Origin: Aurifilum marmelostoma
Taxonomy: Eukaryota > Ascomycota > Sordariomycetes > Diaporthales > Cryphonectriaceae
DNA length: 64,000 nucleotides
Direction: 5' to 3'
Assembly: GCA_027559495.1 (NCBI GenBank)
Contig: JAMXSV010000015.1
Coordinates: 310,001 to 374,000 of the forward strand
The notes under the pieces were generated by a model that saw only the letters and a list, made by a program, of their open reading frames with translations, did no database searches and was not told where the DNA came from. Positions 10,449 through 21,541 of this stretch are shown here, piece by piece. A program made the position numbers and the translations under genes. Position 1 is the first letter of the stretch. Each line of letters opens with the position of its first letter.

Positions 10449-11068
10449 GTCCTTTTCTTTTTTGCTTTTTTTTTTTTTTTTCTTTTCTTGCCTGTCTACC
10501 TTTTTCTGGGGGCTCGTGTCCCCTCTCTTCTTTTCATTATAGAATTTCATATGTTTTCATCTTGCTTCGATGTCTTCTTGTTAGGGATTCAGGGTCAGCG
10601 GAAACATGCTGGGGGCGGTTGTTGTGCGATGGTGAAGGTGTATTAATTACTTAGATAATCATTCCTCCCCAATATAACGGCCGCAAGTCATATTTCAATA
10701 TGTATTCTATTCTGAAAATCAGATATGATACAGCCAATTTCGCTCACCGTACAGTTCATCAAAAGCAAAATAGGCTCGAAAATATTCAGATATCGCGCAG
10801 GAACAAGGAGATCCTTCAGGGCACCGGAAGAGGACCCACGCCCGGGGCCGGATGAGTGCAGGTCCTTGTACTGTAGCGTGGAGCCCCTAGACCGTGACCT
10901 CGGCGGCAGCAGATATTCATAAATTCCCTCTCTACTGTCATGTCATGAAGGATGATGTGAACAGCCACTTCAACACACGCACACGCACACACAACGCCAC
11001 TTGAAGCCGCCCGCCCTACGAGAACCAGGCCTTCTCTTTCCCTTGTCCCTTGTTCTCTTTCTGCAAAG
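10449..11068. other. Intergenic, no gene seen
   Basis: About 620 bases with a T-rich block (10455-10510) after the 5S terminator and the promoter of the amino-acid transporter. An A-C rich leader (10970-11000) precedes the ATG. No coding frame is supported. Confidence 0.6.
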
Positions 11069-12982
11069 ATGGCGTCGGACCACGCACACCCAGCAGACCC
11101 ATCATCCACGCCCCTCCTGAGTGATGTAGCAGGCAGAGAAGCGCACTACGGCGGCACAGAACCACCGCCCGCCCTCGCGGCCGTGGAGGCAGTCGCCGGC
11201 GCCGTGCCGGCCGACCGGAGCACCACCACCTTTGCGCGGAACCTCGGCGCGCTGGACGCGTTCGCCATCATCATCTCCATCGTCATCGGCAGCGGCATCT
11301 TCACGTCCCCTGGGTCCATCGACACCAACGTGCCGTCGCCGGGTGTGGCGCTGGTTGTCTGGCTCGTGGGCGGGATCCTGGCCTGGACGGGGGCGAGCAC
11401 GATGGCTGAGCTGGGGACGGCGATTCCTGGAGAAGGTGTGTGCACGCGTTGTCCCTCAGAGCGTGCAGTGTTGTGGATGTGTAGGAACAATGCTGATGCA
11501 TGTATTTCAGGAGGCGTGCAGCCGTATCTCAAGTATATATATGGTGATGTCTGGGGCCATCTGGCTGCGTGGACATGGGTCGTCGCCATCATGGTATGTC
11601 TGATATTATGAATCGTTAATAACCTGACTACATACAAAGAAGGAATGCATTACTCACATACATACATATACGCACAGCCTGCAACCCTGGCCATCCTCAG
11701 CATCGTCTTCGTCGAGAGCATCTTCTCCGCCGCCGGCGTCACAGACCAGGCCGCCAGCCTCTCGCACAAGCTCCTGTCCGTCCTGATCATGGCCGTCATG
11801 AACCTGGCCAACTCCATCAGCACCCGGGCCAGCACCCGTCTCAACAACTTCTTCGTCGGCACCAAGTTCCTGAGCATCTTCGGCGTCGTCCTCGCCGGCG
11901 TCGTCGTCCTGATCATCCAGCTCGCCCGCCCGGGTGGTCATGACAACGACAGCAGCAACCACCCCGCCGTCGGTGGCGGCGACTGGCGGAAGAGGAACTG
12001 GTTCGAGGACCGCGACACCGTCGTCACGCCTGGAGAGGGGGGGCTGGTCATCCACTGGCAGGACGTCAGCACCTGGGAGCTCCTGGGCCACCTCTCGGCG
12101 GCGCTGTACGGGGCGCTCTGGGCGTACTCCGGCTGGGAGAAGGGCATCTACGTCTCTGCCGAGCTGTCGGACCCCGTGAGGCAGCTTCCGCTCGCCATCA
12201 ACACCGCCATACCGACTATTGTGATGTGCTTTCTTGCGGCGAATGCGGCCTACTATATCCTGCTGCCGTGGGACCTTGTGTCCACTACAGACAGTGTTGC
12301 CGTGGTAAGTGGTCTTGAACTGAACCTGCACACGTGATTCTACATATACTACATGCATATACATATAAAGTCTGTACAAAACTTACTAACGAGGACTACC
12401 TTGAAGACGGCTATCGCCCGCCTCCTCGGCCGCGGATTTGGTATTGTCGCCGCCGTTCTCATCTGCCTGGTCGTCGCCGGCTCCCTGCTGGGCAACTCCT
12501 TCGTCGCAGGCCGCATGGCAGTGGCAGCAGCCAACGCAAACTGGCTGCCCAGACTCTTCGCCACCGTCGGAAAGGTAGGCACAGCGACAGGACCGACAGA
12601 GCAGGAGGAGGATACCGAAGACCCGAGCGACAAGTCGGGCTCAGACGCCCCGCTCAACGCCATCCTCCTCAACACCCTTCTCTCCGCCCTCTTCATCTTC
12701 CTCGGCGACTTCCGCTCCCTCGTCACCTTCAACGGCCTGGGCGAGTACACCTTCTTCTTCCTCACCGTCCTGGGCGCCGTCGTCCTCAGGTTCCGCGAGC
12801 CTCAGCTGCGCAGACCCTACAAGCCGGTGCTGCTCGTCCCGGTGGTGTTCACGCTGGTGAGCGGCTTTGTTCTGGTGAGGGGTGCTGTGTTTGCACCTGC
12901 GCAGGCGTTGGTTCTTATTGCTGTCTGGGTGCTGGGCTATCTATTCTTTGTCGTGTGGCACAGGAATTCAGGGCCGGAGTAA
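11069..12982 (+). CDS. LAT-type amino-acid permease (methionine permease MUP1-like)
   Basis: Exons 11069-11435, 11511-11593, 11678-12304 and 12407-12982 give 550 residues. After a hydrophilic N-terminus (about 50 residues) come roughly 12 hydrophobic segments. The first holds IISIVIGSGIFTSPGS, the unwound glycine-rich helix 1 that binds the amino group of substrates in the APC superfamily. The second holds GGILAWTGASTMAELGTAIP. The segment LWAYSGWEKGIYVSAEL matches helix 6 of the LAT/MUP1 group. It is predicted to be a plasma-membrane amino-acid importer, most like fungal high-affinity methionine permeases and light-chain LAT transporters. Exact substrate is inference. The loop with GPTEQEEDTEDPSDKSGSD between late helices is an acidic insertion. 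Confidence 0.92.
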
Positions 12983-13697
12983 GAAGAAGAAGTAGAGTCG
13001 CCACGATTTAGCGCTCTAGGACCAAGAAAACGGCTATAGACACAATGTGAACGTGTGTTTACTTACGCAGTGCAATCACCAGTCTACCCAGACCGCCTTA
13101 TCCTCGCGTCCAGTCCATGCCAGGCAGTTGTGAGGCCCGGCTGTGGCTGACTTGAGAAGGTGGTAACTAACTGGTTTTGCCTTCTCACGAGAATGACAAA
13201 TGAGCGGACGAGATAGAAAGTCGATGGGCATTGGACGAGTTCCTGATGCAGCCGTGATCGACTTCTCCCTTTCCTGGTGGTGAGGAAATGGGTTATGACA
13301 CCTTCAGTGGGCAGCGTGGATGCAATCTCAGCTTTCTTCGAAACAGGAAGACGTCGATCACCGGAGAAAAGACGGCTATCCAGTCTGTGTGGGCCTCGCA
13401 GGCCGGTAACAGCAGCAGACGCGTACGTATGTACTCACGTGGTACTGTAAGTTTAGAAGAAGAAAGAAAAACCCTCTCTCTTTCCCTATCCTGCGGCGAT
13501 CACGGCGACATGTTCATCGTTCAAATACGAAAAGAAGAATCCAAGTGGAGCACAAACTGCAGACAACGGGAAACACGCAAGCCCACAAGCCTCCGATTTC
13601 GCCTCCCGTCTCTCGTGACCCGTCGCGCTTCTTTCTTCAAAACCTTCTTGTCATAGCGAGCGAGCGCGCGCGCACACGCATACGTACGATGGCATTT

Positions 13698-13735
<38 letters not shown>

Positions 13736-13839
13736 CAACACATACGAGCAGGTGAGTCCGGCTGGGGCCCAGAAATGGTCTCGCCACTCCGCCTAGAGTA
13801 TCATCCAGATGGGCGGCTGGGGAGTCTCTCTAATCCACT
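12983..13839. other. Intergenic with a (CA)n microsatellite
   Basis: About 860 bases after the transporter gene. It contains a CA repeat (13699-13734) and purine/pyrimidine-biased stretches. The ORFs here, including one of 122 codons at 13288-13656, lack coding bias and cross low-complexity sequence. Confidence 0.55.
13699..13734. repeat. (CA)18 microsatellite
   Basis: Eighteen uninterrupted CA units, directly visible. Confidence 0.97.
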
Positions 13840-14280
13840 TTAAGTTGGGCCCGCTCGGGCTGGAGGCTGGCTGGGTCCTGCAGGTGACGGCGCTTCGGCG
13901 CTATCGATATTGAAACCGTAGATTTCCTTTTCCTCCATCCCATATCTGCTACAGAGAGGGAGAAAGGAGAGAAGAAGAGAGAAGGGGGGGGGCGTGGGCA
14001 CCTTGTGCGCGTGTACGTCGGTGTTTGCAGAGAGGAGGATACAGAGGAGATGATGGCAAGACTGACAGCTGTACCGTGCATCCCTCCCATCTCTCCGGCT
14101 CAAACAGCAGACCGTAGACCCACTTGCTGTGCTTCTTGGTCGTGAAATACCTCACCACCTCACCCAGGTCCCCAGTGAATCGGGGGCTCAAAACGGGAAA
14201 GAGGTCCACGGTTGCATGCCGGATCGTCCTCCATATCTACCTTTTGGGTGCTGAGCACGATCTGCAGAGGAGGGTTACAC
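13840..14280 (-). pseudogene. Possible unrecognised spliced gene with a broken frame
   Basis: Reading leftward, an acceptor TTTACAG at 14287-14281 precedes an open frame containing QIVLSTQKVDMEDD and FEPPIHWGPG, which stops at TGA near 14162. The next frame carries straight on with VVRYFTTKKHSKWVYGLLFE (strong G/C third positions). It can be spliced from a donor GTCAGT (14066-14061) to an acceptor CTCTGTAG (13956-13949). The last exon, 13948-13840, reads RYGMEEKEIYGFNIDSAEA and ends in TAA. One base fewer in the G run at 14163-14165 would join the first two frames. No first exon with an ATG is evident and I do not recognise the family. It could be a decayed gene, a sequence error in a real gene, or chance. 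Confidence 0.28.
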
Positions 14281-14350
14281 CTGTAAATCTCTCGAGGAGA
14301 AAGAAGGAAATATGGTCTTGGCAGGCCAGCCCACCCAGGGCATGACAGCA

Positions 14351-15598
14351 ACTCCTAGCTGATCAAAATGCGTCGCCGCATTACAGGACACCACCTGCGT
14401 GTGTTGCGTGTGGTGTCTGATGTGGTTGCCCCGGGTCCTGTTACATTTCCCCTATCCAGGTCGGCCGAGAGGTGTTCGTGTTGTATATATGTGTGTCTGC
14501 ATGAAACTTCCCAAGACAGTCAGGTATCGTGACTTTTCCTGATTGTCTCGACCTCATATCTGTGAGCTAGCAAGTCTAGTTAGAATATATCTATCTACCT
14601 GTATGATCGACCTCGCAGGCGACCGTTGTGTGGTGGGTGGGTAGGTGTGGGTGTGTGCCCCGCCCCGCGATCGACCTTGCATGCCGAAAGTAGTCCCAGG
14701 GGCAACTTCTTCGGTCGCAATGGTGCCAGTGGTAAATTCCGCTATTGCAAGGAGAATAACGGGGTTGAGTGGGTGTGCGAGTGCGAGTGTGAGTGTGAGA
14801 GAGAGAGAGAGTGTGTGTGTGTGTGGGCTGATGAGTTTTAAAGAGGAGGAGGACGAGGGCTTGGGGAGGGTGGCAGTGAGTGCGTAGGCCGTTTTGTGCT
14901 CGAGATTCGAGATAATCGGCGTTGCTTTATCAAAGAAGCCGACTTACCTTCCCCTTTGGTGGCGGCACATGGTAGATAATGGCCAGGCGTGTCCAGATTC
15001 ATGGAAATCGAGGGTCTGGAAGGGGGGGGACACGATTCATTCTACCCTGCCATTTTCTGATATTATCACTGTTGTGCTATGGACTCTGAAGCCGGGTCGG
15101 CCAGAAACCAGAAACTTGATACATTTGTAAATAATCTTTGGATATACCACCCAACAAAATGAAATCTCAACATGTCAGACGCTGCAGTCGGTGCGGGTGG
15201 TCGATAATAATCCAAGTCCCGCTGTCAAAAAAAAATGGATGAATCCACTCTTAACCCCAACCCATCTCGACCTAACCTGCTTGTTTTCGGCTTCCGAAAT
15301 AGGATGTTCAGAGGCATTGGTTGAAGAGGGGTAGCGCGGCATGGGTCCTTCTCTTTTTTTCCTCTTTTTTCTCCCTCTTTCTTTTCTTCCTGCGTCACTA
15401 CAGTAGCTTGAATATCTTGCTCGCGCATGCAAGTCATTGCCCATCCTGCCAAAACGGGGCTGGGCCGAGAATGTGTGGCCCCCCCGTGGGGGGTGGTTCT
15501 GTCTTCTCTCACGATTAACACCTGCATAACCCAAGCCAAGGGAATGATACCGCTTCTGTCTTTCCCAAGTAGCCTCAAAGAATTAGTGTGTGTATGTA

Positions 15599-15629
<31 letters not shown>

Positions 15630-16059
15630 TCCCTCGCATTGCCGTGCCATACGTATCTCGTCGCATATCCCATCGGGGCTTCTCTGAACTGCTTTCCCTT
15701 TTCACCCCACCCACCCCGTCACCACCGTTGTAAAGGTGCCGTCCACCAAGATGTACAAAATAGTGGCCAGCACTCTCGATTCTTGTCTGTCCCTGAGATC
15801 TCCGACGTCTCTCATGTCGATGGTGCTTTGACACCTGGGAACTGCTGGATCGTAAGGTGTCCTGGAGGAGTGGCCCGAGACGACAGCCTCTCTTTTAATT
15901 ACTTCTGTCTCTCTCTCTCTCTCTCTCACACTTCCATCTCCCACCATAACCCTTCTTTCCTCCCACCTACTCACGCATACATACGTTGTATACATACGCA
16001 CCCCTCTCTCCCCCCTCCCCTTGGCAATACTTCCTCAGCGTCAGAAGACGGCGGGCAAG
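14351..16059. other. Intergenic with (TG)n and (CT)n tracts
   Basis: About 1.7 kb with no supported gene. It holds TG repeats (14805-14825 and 15605-15628), a CT tract (15909-15928) and GA tracts. The right end is the pyrimidine-rich leader of the PTH11-like gene. Confidence 0.55.
15605..15628. repeat. (TG)n microsatellite
   Basis: A short run of TG units within an otherwise featureless intergenic stretch. Confidence 0.9.
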
Positions 16060-17569
16060 ATGTTGCGGATACCACTCGTCAAGGAGGGGCAGATAGCCCT
16101 GCTGGTCTGCTCAGCCGTGTTCGCCTTCATACCAACCGTTGCTGTTCTCTTGAGGTTAGCAGCTCGACGGATCGCGAACCGGAAGCTGGATTCGGCGGAC
16201 TACCTGATCATATTCGCATGGGTAAGTCCACTCAGCAACGACTTCATCGTCAACTGATGATAGCTAACTATTTTGTCTGGGTATAGCTCATGACTGTTGG
16301 TGAGGCCATAACATGTATACTAGGTATGTCAAGCGATGAGCGTATGAAAAAGTGAAAGAGAGGCCGAGAGGGGGGGGTTTATCCCTTCATTTATCAGGCA
16401 GTCTGGCAAGTGAGACTGACGTTTCATTGTCCAATATAGAAACATTATATGGCGGCTTCGGGTGGCACCGGTTGGAAGTCATTGCCCTCTATGGTGACGA
16501 AGTCATTGTCAATTATCACATTGTAAGTCTCGATTGTAATATCCACTAAACCTATAACACCGCCATCAAACAGTTGTCGCTGACCACCGTATATCCACTC
16601 CTTTCCAGATCAGCATGCCTCTCGAAATCTTCTGGACCCTCAGCATCAGCCTCTCCAAGATGTCCCTCCTCCTCCTCTACGTCAAGGTCTTTCCCCTCAC
16701 CCGCCTCACCCTGGTGTCCAAGATCACCTGCGTCTTTGTCGGCCTCCTCGCCCTCTCGGCCGTTCTGTGCACCCTCCTGATCTGCCAGCCAATCCAACAC
16801 AACTGGTTTCTCGACCTCCCAGGCCACTGCGGCAGCCAAAAGGCCGTCTTTGGCATCTACGGCGTGCTGAACCTCGTGACTGACCTGATGGTCCTCGCCC
16901 TGCCCATTCCCAGCCTGGTGAAGCTGAAGCTGCCGTCCCTCAGGAAAGCCGGGCTGGTGGCGACGTTTGCTGTGGGCTTTCTGTAAGCTGGGTCTCTGAT
17001 TTTCCATATATAAACTGCTTCCTAGTGACCTAGTCCACTAACAATTCCCCATCATCAGGACTTGCATCGCCTCCGTCATCCGCCTCGCCTTTCTCACCAC
17101 GATGGACTACCACGACATCACCTACAGCGGCATCCCCTTCATCCTCATGTCGGTAGTCGAGCCCTCACTGGCAGTCACCCTCGCCTGCGTGCCCTTACTC
17201 CGCCCCCTCCTGGGCAAAAGCACCAGCCGCTATTCCTCCACCGGCACGCGCGAGAACATCGCCGCCCTGTCCCCGCAGGCCGGCATCTACAACCACACGA
17301 CCGAGTCCACGACCGTGGGGCGCAGCTCGCGGCGCAAGCGCGGCCGGTCGTCGGCCATTGCGGTGCCGCCCACCGTGCTGCAGTACCACTACGAGATGGG
17401 CCTGTGCGCCAAGGACGACATGCCCATTGATATCCAGGAGCTGATCGCCACGACGTACAATGATTATCAGTACCAGGCTGAGATCTCGGGTGGTACGGGT
17501 CATGATTCGGACGAGAGCACCAAGGGGGGGCAAGACCAACTCGGAGGATATGGCCATCTCGCCGGTTGA
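16060..17569 (+). CDS. PTH11-like seven-transmembrane (fungal rhodopsin-domain) protein, frame broken near the C-terminus
   Basis: Exons 16060-16221, 16287-16323, 16440-16522, 16609-16982 and 17059-17569 give 388 residues as read. The first Met is at 16060; an in-frame extension upstream begins with TTG and is not used. The family signature is clear: a first helix, then LRLAARRIANRKLDSADYLI, LSISLSKMSLLLLYVKVFPL, the QPIQHNWF loop with GHCGSQKAVFGIYGVLNLVTD, then VIRLAFLTTMDYHDITYSG. These proteins are plasma-membrane, GPCR-like, and related to the pathogenicity receptor PTH11, but this one lacks the N-terminal CFEM domain. The cytoplasmic tail stops early at 17569. After the G7 run at 17524-17530 a second frame continues to 17675 and ends with a tail (NIVVKQEWSVSNEVKFEV) typical of the family. 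Confidence 0.85.
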
Positions 17570-18428
17570 GGGCGGCGGCGGCGGCGGTGGTGGTGTTGGT
17601 GTTGGTGGTGTTGGTGGGAATATCGTGGTGAAGCAGGAGTGGAGTGTCTCGAACGAGGTCAAATTTGAGGTTTAACGAGGAGGAAAAGGATCATGTCATC
17701 ATGAGGGTTTCTAAACATCCATCTGTCTACCAATCATGCATCTGGGAAGGGGGGTGGGCGGGTTATTTTGGTTTCTGTTCTCTGGTTCCAGATTTTGGGA
17801 TCCGGCGCATACATGACGGGCGGCTTGTCATCATCATTCTTAGCGATACCCAGTTTTCTTCCAGAATTGAAGTAAACACGCATGACAAATTTTGTGGTCT
17901 CCAATTTGAACTGGCAGTTTTCAATTTCGTATATTTGTTCCTGAGATTTCTTTTCCACATTTGGTGTTGAGAAAAGGTGTTGGGCTGTGCATTGACATGT
18001 CTGCTGTCTAGAAGTCTACCACAGTCCACAAGAGCCTCCATATCCGACTTGCTTCGACCGACACAGTACAGTCTGCAGTCAGTACCTTGTTGGACTTGGA
18101 TGACAAATGTCGAGAGAGATGGTAATGTACACATTAAGTACATAGACAGGTTCCTGCATCGGCAATGCGCACTGCCGATCGTGGCACAGATCTTATGTGC
18201 AGATGAAGGACGGCTTCACCCTTCCAGCACCTTGGATGCGTCCCTTCTTTCCTGTGTGTCGGCCATTAACAGACATACTGGGGCCTTTACAGGACCAACA
18301 ACATGAGAAAGTAGATTTAAAAAACAAAGACAGATAAAAGATACGGCCTCACTAGCCATGCCATGGTCTGCTGTTCCACCAGTATCGAGAACGGCTCGAG
18401 TACATCCAAGAAACTCCCAGTATAAACG

Positions 18429-18475
18429 GATTACTTATCGGCACCGCGTAAGCACCCAGTTGTCGATAAGTAATC
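18429..18475. repeat. 12-bp perfect inverted repeat
   Basis: GATTACTTATCG (18429-18440) is repeated in inverse as CGATAAGTAATC (18464-18475) with a 23-base spacer. It could be a palindromic protein site or the remains of terminal repeats. No gene start lies nearby, so a role is unknown. Confidence 0.6.
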
Positions 18476-19387
18476 GTGTGGTAATGGGCACCCCTCCTTC
18501 CCCCTCCATCGGCTCCCGACAACCGTGGCACACCCCTAGCCAGAAGAGGCCACCAGATGCGGGTCAGGTTCGGGGTTAGGAAAGACAAAGGCGGATCGGT
18601 CTGCGAGTCGAGTATCGGCCCTGCAGTGTCAACCCGCATAAGAGAGTTCAAGAAGGTTGGAGGGGTGTGGGTGGTAATGCAGGGACGGGATGCATACTCG
18701 AGGCGGCAGTCGAACGCCATGTTGCCACGGAGAACCGGAGGGTTAAGAAAAGATGGGCCGAGGTGTTAGGTTTCCGATCATCTGACCACTTGCTTGTGAA
18801 CCATCGTATTTACATATGCACACGAGGCAGAGCATACATCATGAACGTTGGGGGGTGCCTCATTTCACGGCCACAGATGCTGATGCACTATTCAGGGGCT
18901 GCGCTATTTTAAGGGCAATAAACATTTGAGTCACATCGGTGGTACAGAAAGGGTATTGTGATCGTGAAAGCTGGTTGCATACGACTGTCAAAGTCAAAAA
19001 GTATCAGATCAGAAGTGAGACAGTGCAGACCCGGTTCTCCACCTAGTACAAGTGATTAATGGTTACAAGTATCGTGATAGAATGACTACCTCATGCTCAT
19101 AGATGGCTTATATAGCATAGGAATATGGGGGGTAGTGGAGAGCGACCCGTAACCCACGGTGGGGACATGTAATTATTCTCACAGAACAGCACAGAACGAG
19201 AAGAGTGGGAAAGGAAGGAAGAATTCAGCTGATGAAATGAGAGGACAGCGCGCAGATATAAATGGACTAATGAAAGACGTAAGATGCAGGCGAGCCTTGG
19301 AACAGGCAGAGAAAGGAGTTGAGGTGACGATGGGCAAACGACGAGGAAACGATGAGGCCAAAGGAACAGAGAAATCACGCAAAAATA

Positions 19388-19424
19388 TGATTCGGCCCGG
19401 GTTTGTGTCGGGGATTTTCAGTGG
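19388..19424 (-). pseudogene. tRNA-Val 3'-half relic
   Basis: The minus strand here aligns without gaps to the 3' half of the intact tRNA-Val gene at 35369-35464, from the anticodon stem through the T arm to the acceptor end: 30 of 37 bases match, including the last 18. A T5 tract follows (19385-19381), as after the intact gene. Three of the seven changes are G to A. The T-loop TTC is lost, so the B box is dead. No matching 5' half is visible. Confidence 0.5.
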
Positions 19425-20473
19425 CTCCATTAACTGGCTTATTCGGTGCCATGTTCAATGTTGAATCGCTGTCTGACATATTCGCAATACGGGTCCCGGT
19501 GCACACACCTGATGCAACAAGGCTCGAGACCTGATTCAAGACGCACGGCATACAGCACAAGCCAACCAAGATACGGATCAAAAAGCAATGGGGAACAGAA
19601 AGACAGACCACATGACTCCGATTCGCCAGAACCAGTCAAGGCTACTTGTTCGGAGTACGCACGCACAGTAGCTACATTGACTCCCCACTGAAGTCTGGAC
19701 CACACTCATTGCCCCTTCCGAAATCGATCCAGCCATCCTCTGGTGTAATTACACTGGCTTTCATGTTTGAGCCACCGCACCGGCTGTCCTGTTATGAAGG
19801 GGCATCATACTACCGTGTGCCCCTGAACTTCAACTGTGATACCATGTTGTGATGGACAGTGTAAGATGCCTAAGGACTACTATAGGCGGTTCCTGAGCCA
19901 GGCCTACTTTAACAAGTACTCACTCGCATTGCATTTCATTTTCCTGAACCTGTGCTCAATTAGTCCCCGTCTGCTGCAGTTCTCCGAGGCTACTATCACG
20001 AGGTAGGCAGGATTAGGCCCCGCCAACTATTATTGTCCTTCCCTCCGACGGCACCTCAGCTCAGGTTCGATGTAAAATTAATCAATGAAAACATCAAAAT
20101 GAGAATTATTTCCCATCGTCCCAGATATTATAGTGCTGCGGTTGATTCTCGACCAAACATGGTCCACACTGTTTATAATGCCACCTACGGGTCTTCAGGC
20201 TAATTATTATCACTCAAATCAACTGCCCATCTGAAGTACCACATGATTTTTGACATAGTTCTTGTAGCAATAGTTTTTGAAGATAGGAGAAATATTGTTG
20301 AATCTCCAACCCTAGTGTCCATGCTGGCAACGTGAGCAAAGCGGAAATATGAGCTAGCAATAATTACATCTCTTTGCGACCAGTCTACCAAACAATCATT
20401 ACGAAGCCTAAGAGAAACTTTTATCTCTAAACGCTATTCTGGTCCTTAAGAAAAGTAATATTTCTGCGGGTCA

Positions 20474-20991
20474 TTATTTGCTCATCTTCAACTGCTTGTT
20501 AAGCATGATCTCCATGATTGTTTCATAGGAACTCAAGCTCGACTTTCGAGATTTCAGACATTTCTCGCTAGTTTCAGTTTTATCAGATCCTCCAGCCAGT
20601 TTCATTTTTATTTCTTGCTCGGCTTTGGCAATGTTTTGCCTGCACTTGAACTCCTGGACATCTAGCTTCATAATATTATAACGATGCAAACTTGATGCTG
20701 TAGACTCTCTCTTTTCGAGCAAGATGTTTCCTTCTATCGTTCGCCTCCCGCGCCCCCTTCATTTCTTTTTTTTTTTTTTTTTTTTTGTTTCCCTTCCCTT
20801 CTCCCCAGAAGAGGCTCCAATGAAGAGGCTCCAAAGACATCAATGACTACGAACTTACTTGAAGTATGCAATGAAGGAAACTTTATTGTAAATACCAGAA
20901 AGTCATCGTCAAGACAATCCGCCTTGTCTTCTTGAGACAAAGCTTTCTGCTTATCACAAGCATTAGTTACGTGAAAATTTCGACTATCCAT
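20474..20991 (-). CDS. AT-rich two-exon orphan gene candidate
   Basis: Exon 1 (20991-20859) starts at ATG and ends at a consensus GTAAGT donor; exon 2 (20697-20474) follows a TCTACAG acceptor. The phase-1 junction keeps both frames and gives 118 residues. The intron is 161 nt and contains an A21 tract (20786-20766 in minus sense) and a tandem GAAGAGGCTCCAA duplication. The protein is hydrophilic, Lys/Ser rich, with a predicted helical stretch (QNIAKAEQEIKMKL) and no signal peptide. I recognise no domain. Base composition is far more AT-rich than every neighbouring gene, which could mean a young orphan, a transposon fragment or foreign origin. Consistent splicing is the main evidence; chance remains possible. 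Confidence 0.33.
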
Positions 20992-21541
20992 TTGAATTGA
21001 CCAATTCTTTTTGGTATATTTCCCAGTTCAACTAGCCGTAATATTCCTTACTTAAGTGTGTAACAGGCGGGCGTGCGCGCAGCTGAAAGAGTGAACGATG
21101 CAATCCTGGGCTCCCCTTCGATCAGAAGCGCAGTATTATTATTGCAAAGCTGAGCATTCCTGTTGCTGGGCTAGAGATTATAGTCGAGCAGCCCGAGGCG
21201 CTGGCGCGTGTGCTTGAAAGATGTTAGAAATCCTGCACAGTAGGATTCATGAGCCGCAAAAGGTCCAAAATCCGCGGAGGATTTTGTCCACCAATAGTCT
21301 CACTGCTGAGTTAATTGAGAAGCATGAAATTCTGTTGCCTGGCGCCTTGCGGCTGATATCTATAATCTATAATCTACGTCTATGTCTATATCGGTCCGTT
21401 AATGCTGATGATGCACCTTGCTCCCGAGCTGACATCCGTCAGATCCTCGCCCACCCTCTCGGATTGTCTTCCCATGCAGCCCCGATCCTCGAACGGACAA
21501 AAGAAAAAGAAACAGCATTAAGTCCTCGGTCGAGACTCATA
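20992..21541. other. Intergenic, no gene seen
   Basis: About 550 bases between the AT-rich candidate and the bZIP gene, with the 3' flank of the latter. The plus-strand ORF 21221-21916 runs antisense across the bZIP exon and is a shadow. Confidence 0.55.

Larger units (their letters stand above)
17676..20473. other. Gene-poor intergenic region
   Basis: About 2.8 kb without a convincing gene. It holds a 12-bp inverted repeat (18429-18475) and a tRNA-Val-like relic (19388-19424, minus). Several ORFs of 60-120 codons occur on both strands (for example 18352-18720, minus) with no coding bias and no recognisable family. The right-hand 600 bases are clearly AT-richer than the genes. Confidence 0.5.

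Noticed and set aside
13288..13656. 122-codon plus-strand ORF before the CA repeat
   Set aside because: Crosses Ser/Leu low-complexity and pyrimidine tracts; no coding bias and no homologue recognised.
16021..16059. Earlier start for the PTH11-like protein
   Set aside because: The extension begins at TTG and lies in the pyrimidine-rich leader; the ATG at 16060 directly precedes the first membrane helix.
18352..18720. 122-codon minus-strand ORF
   Set aside because: No coding bias and it spans the inverted repeat; overlapping plus-strand ORFs are equally long.
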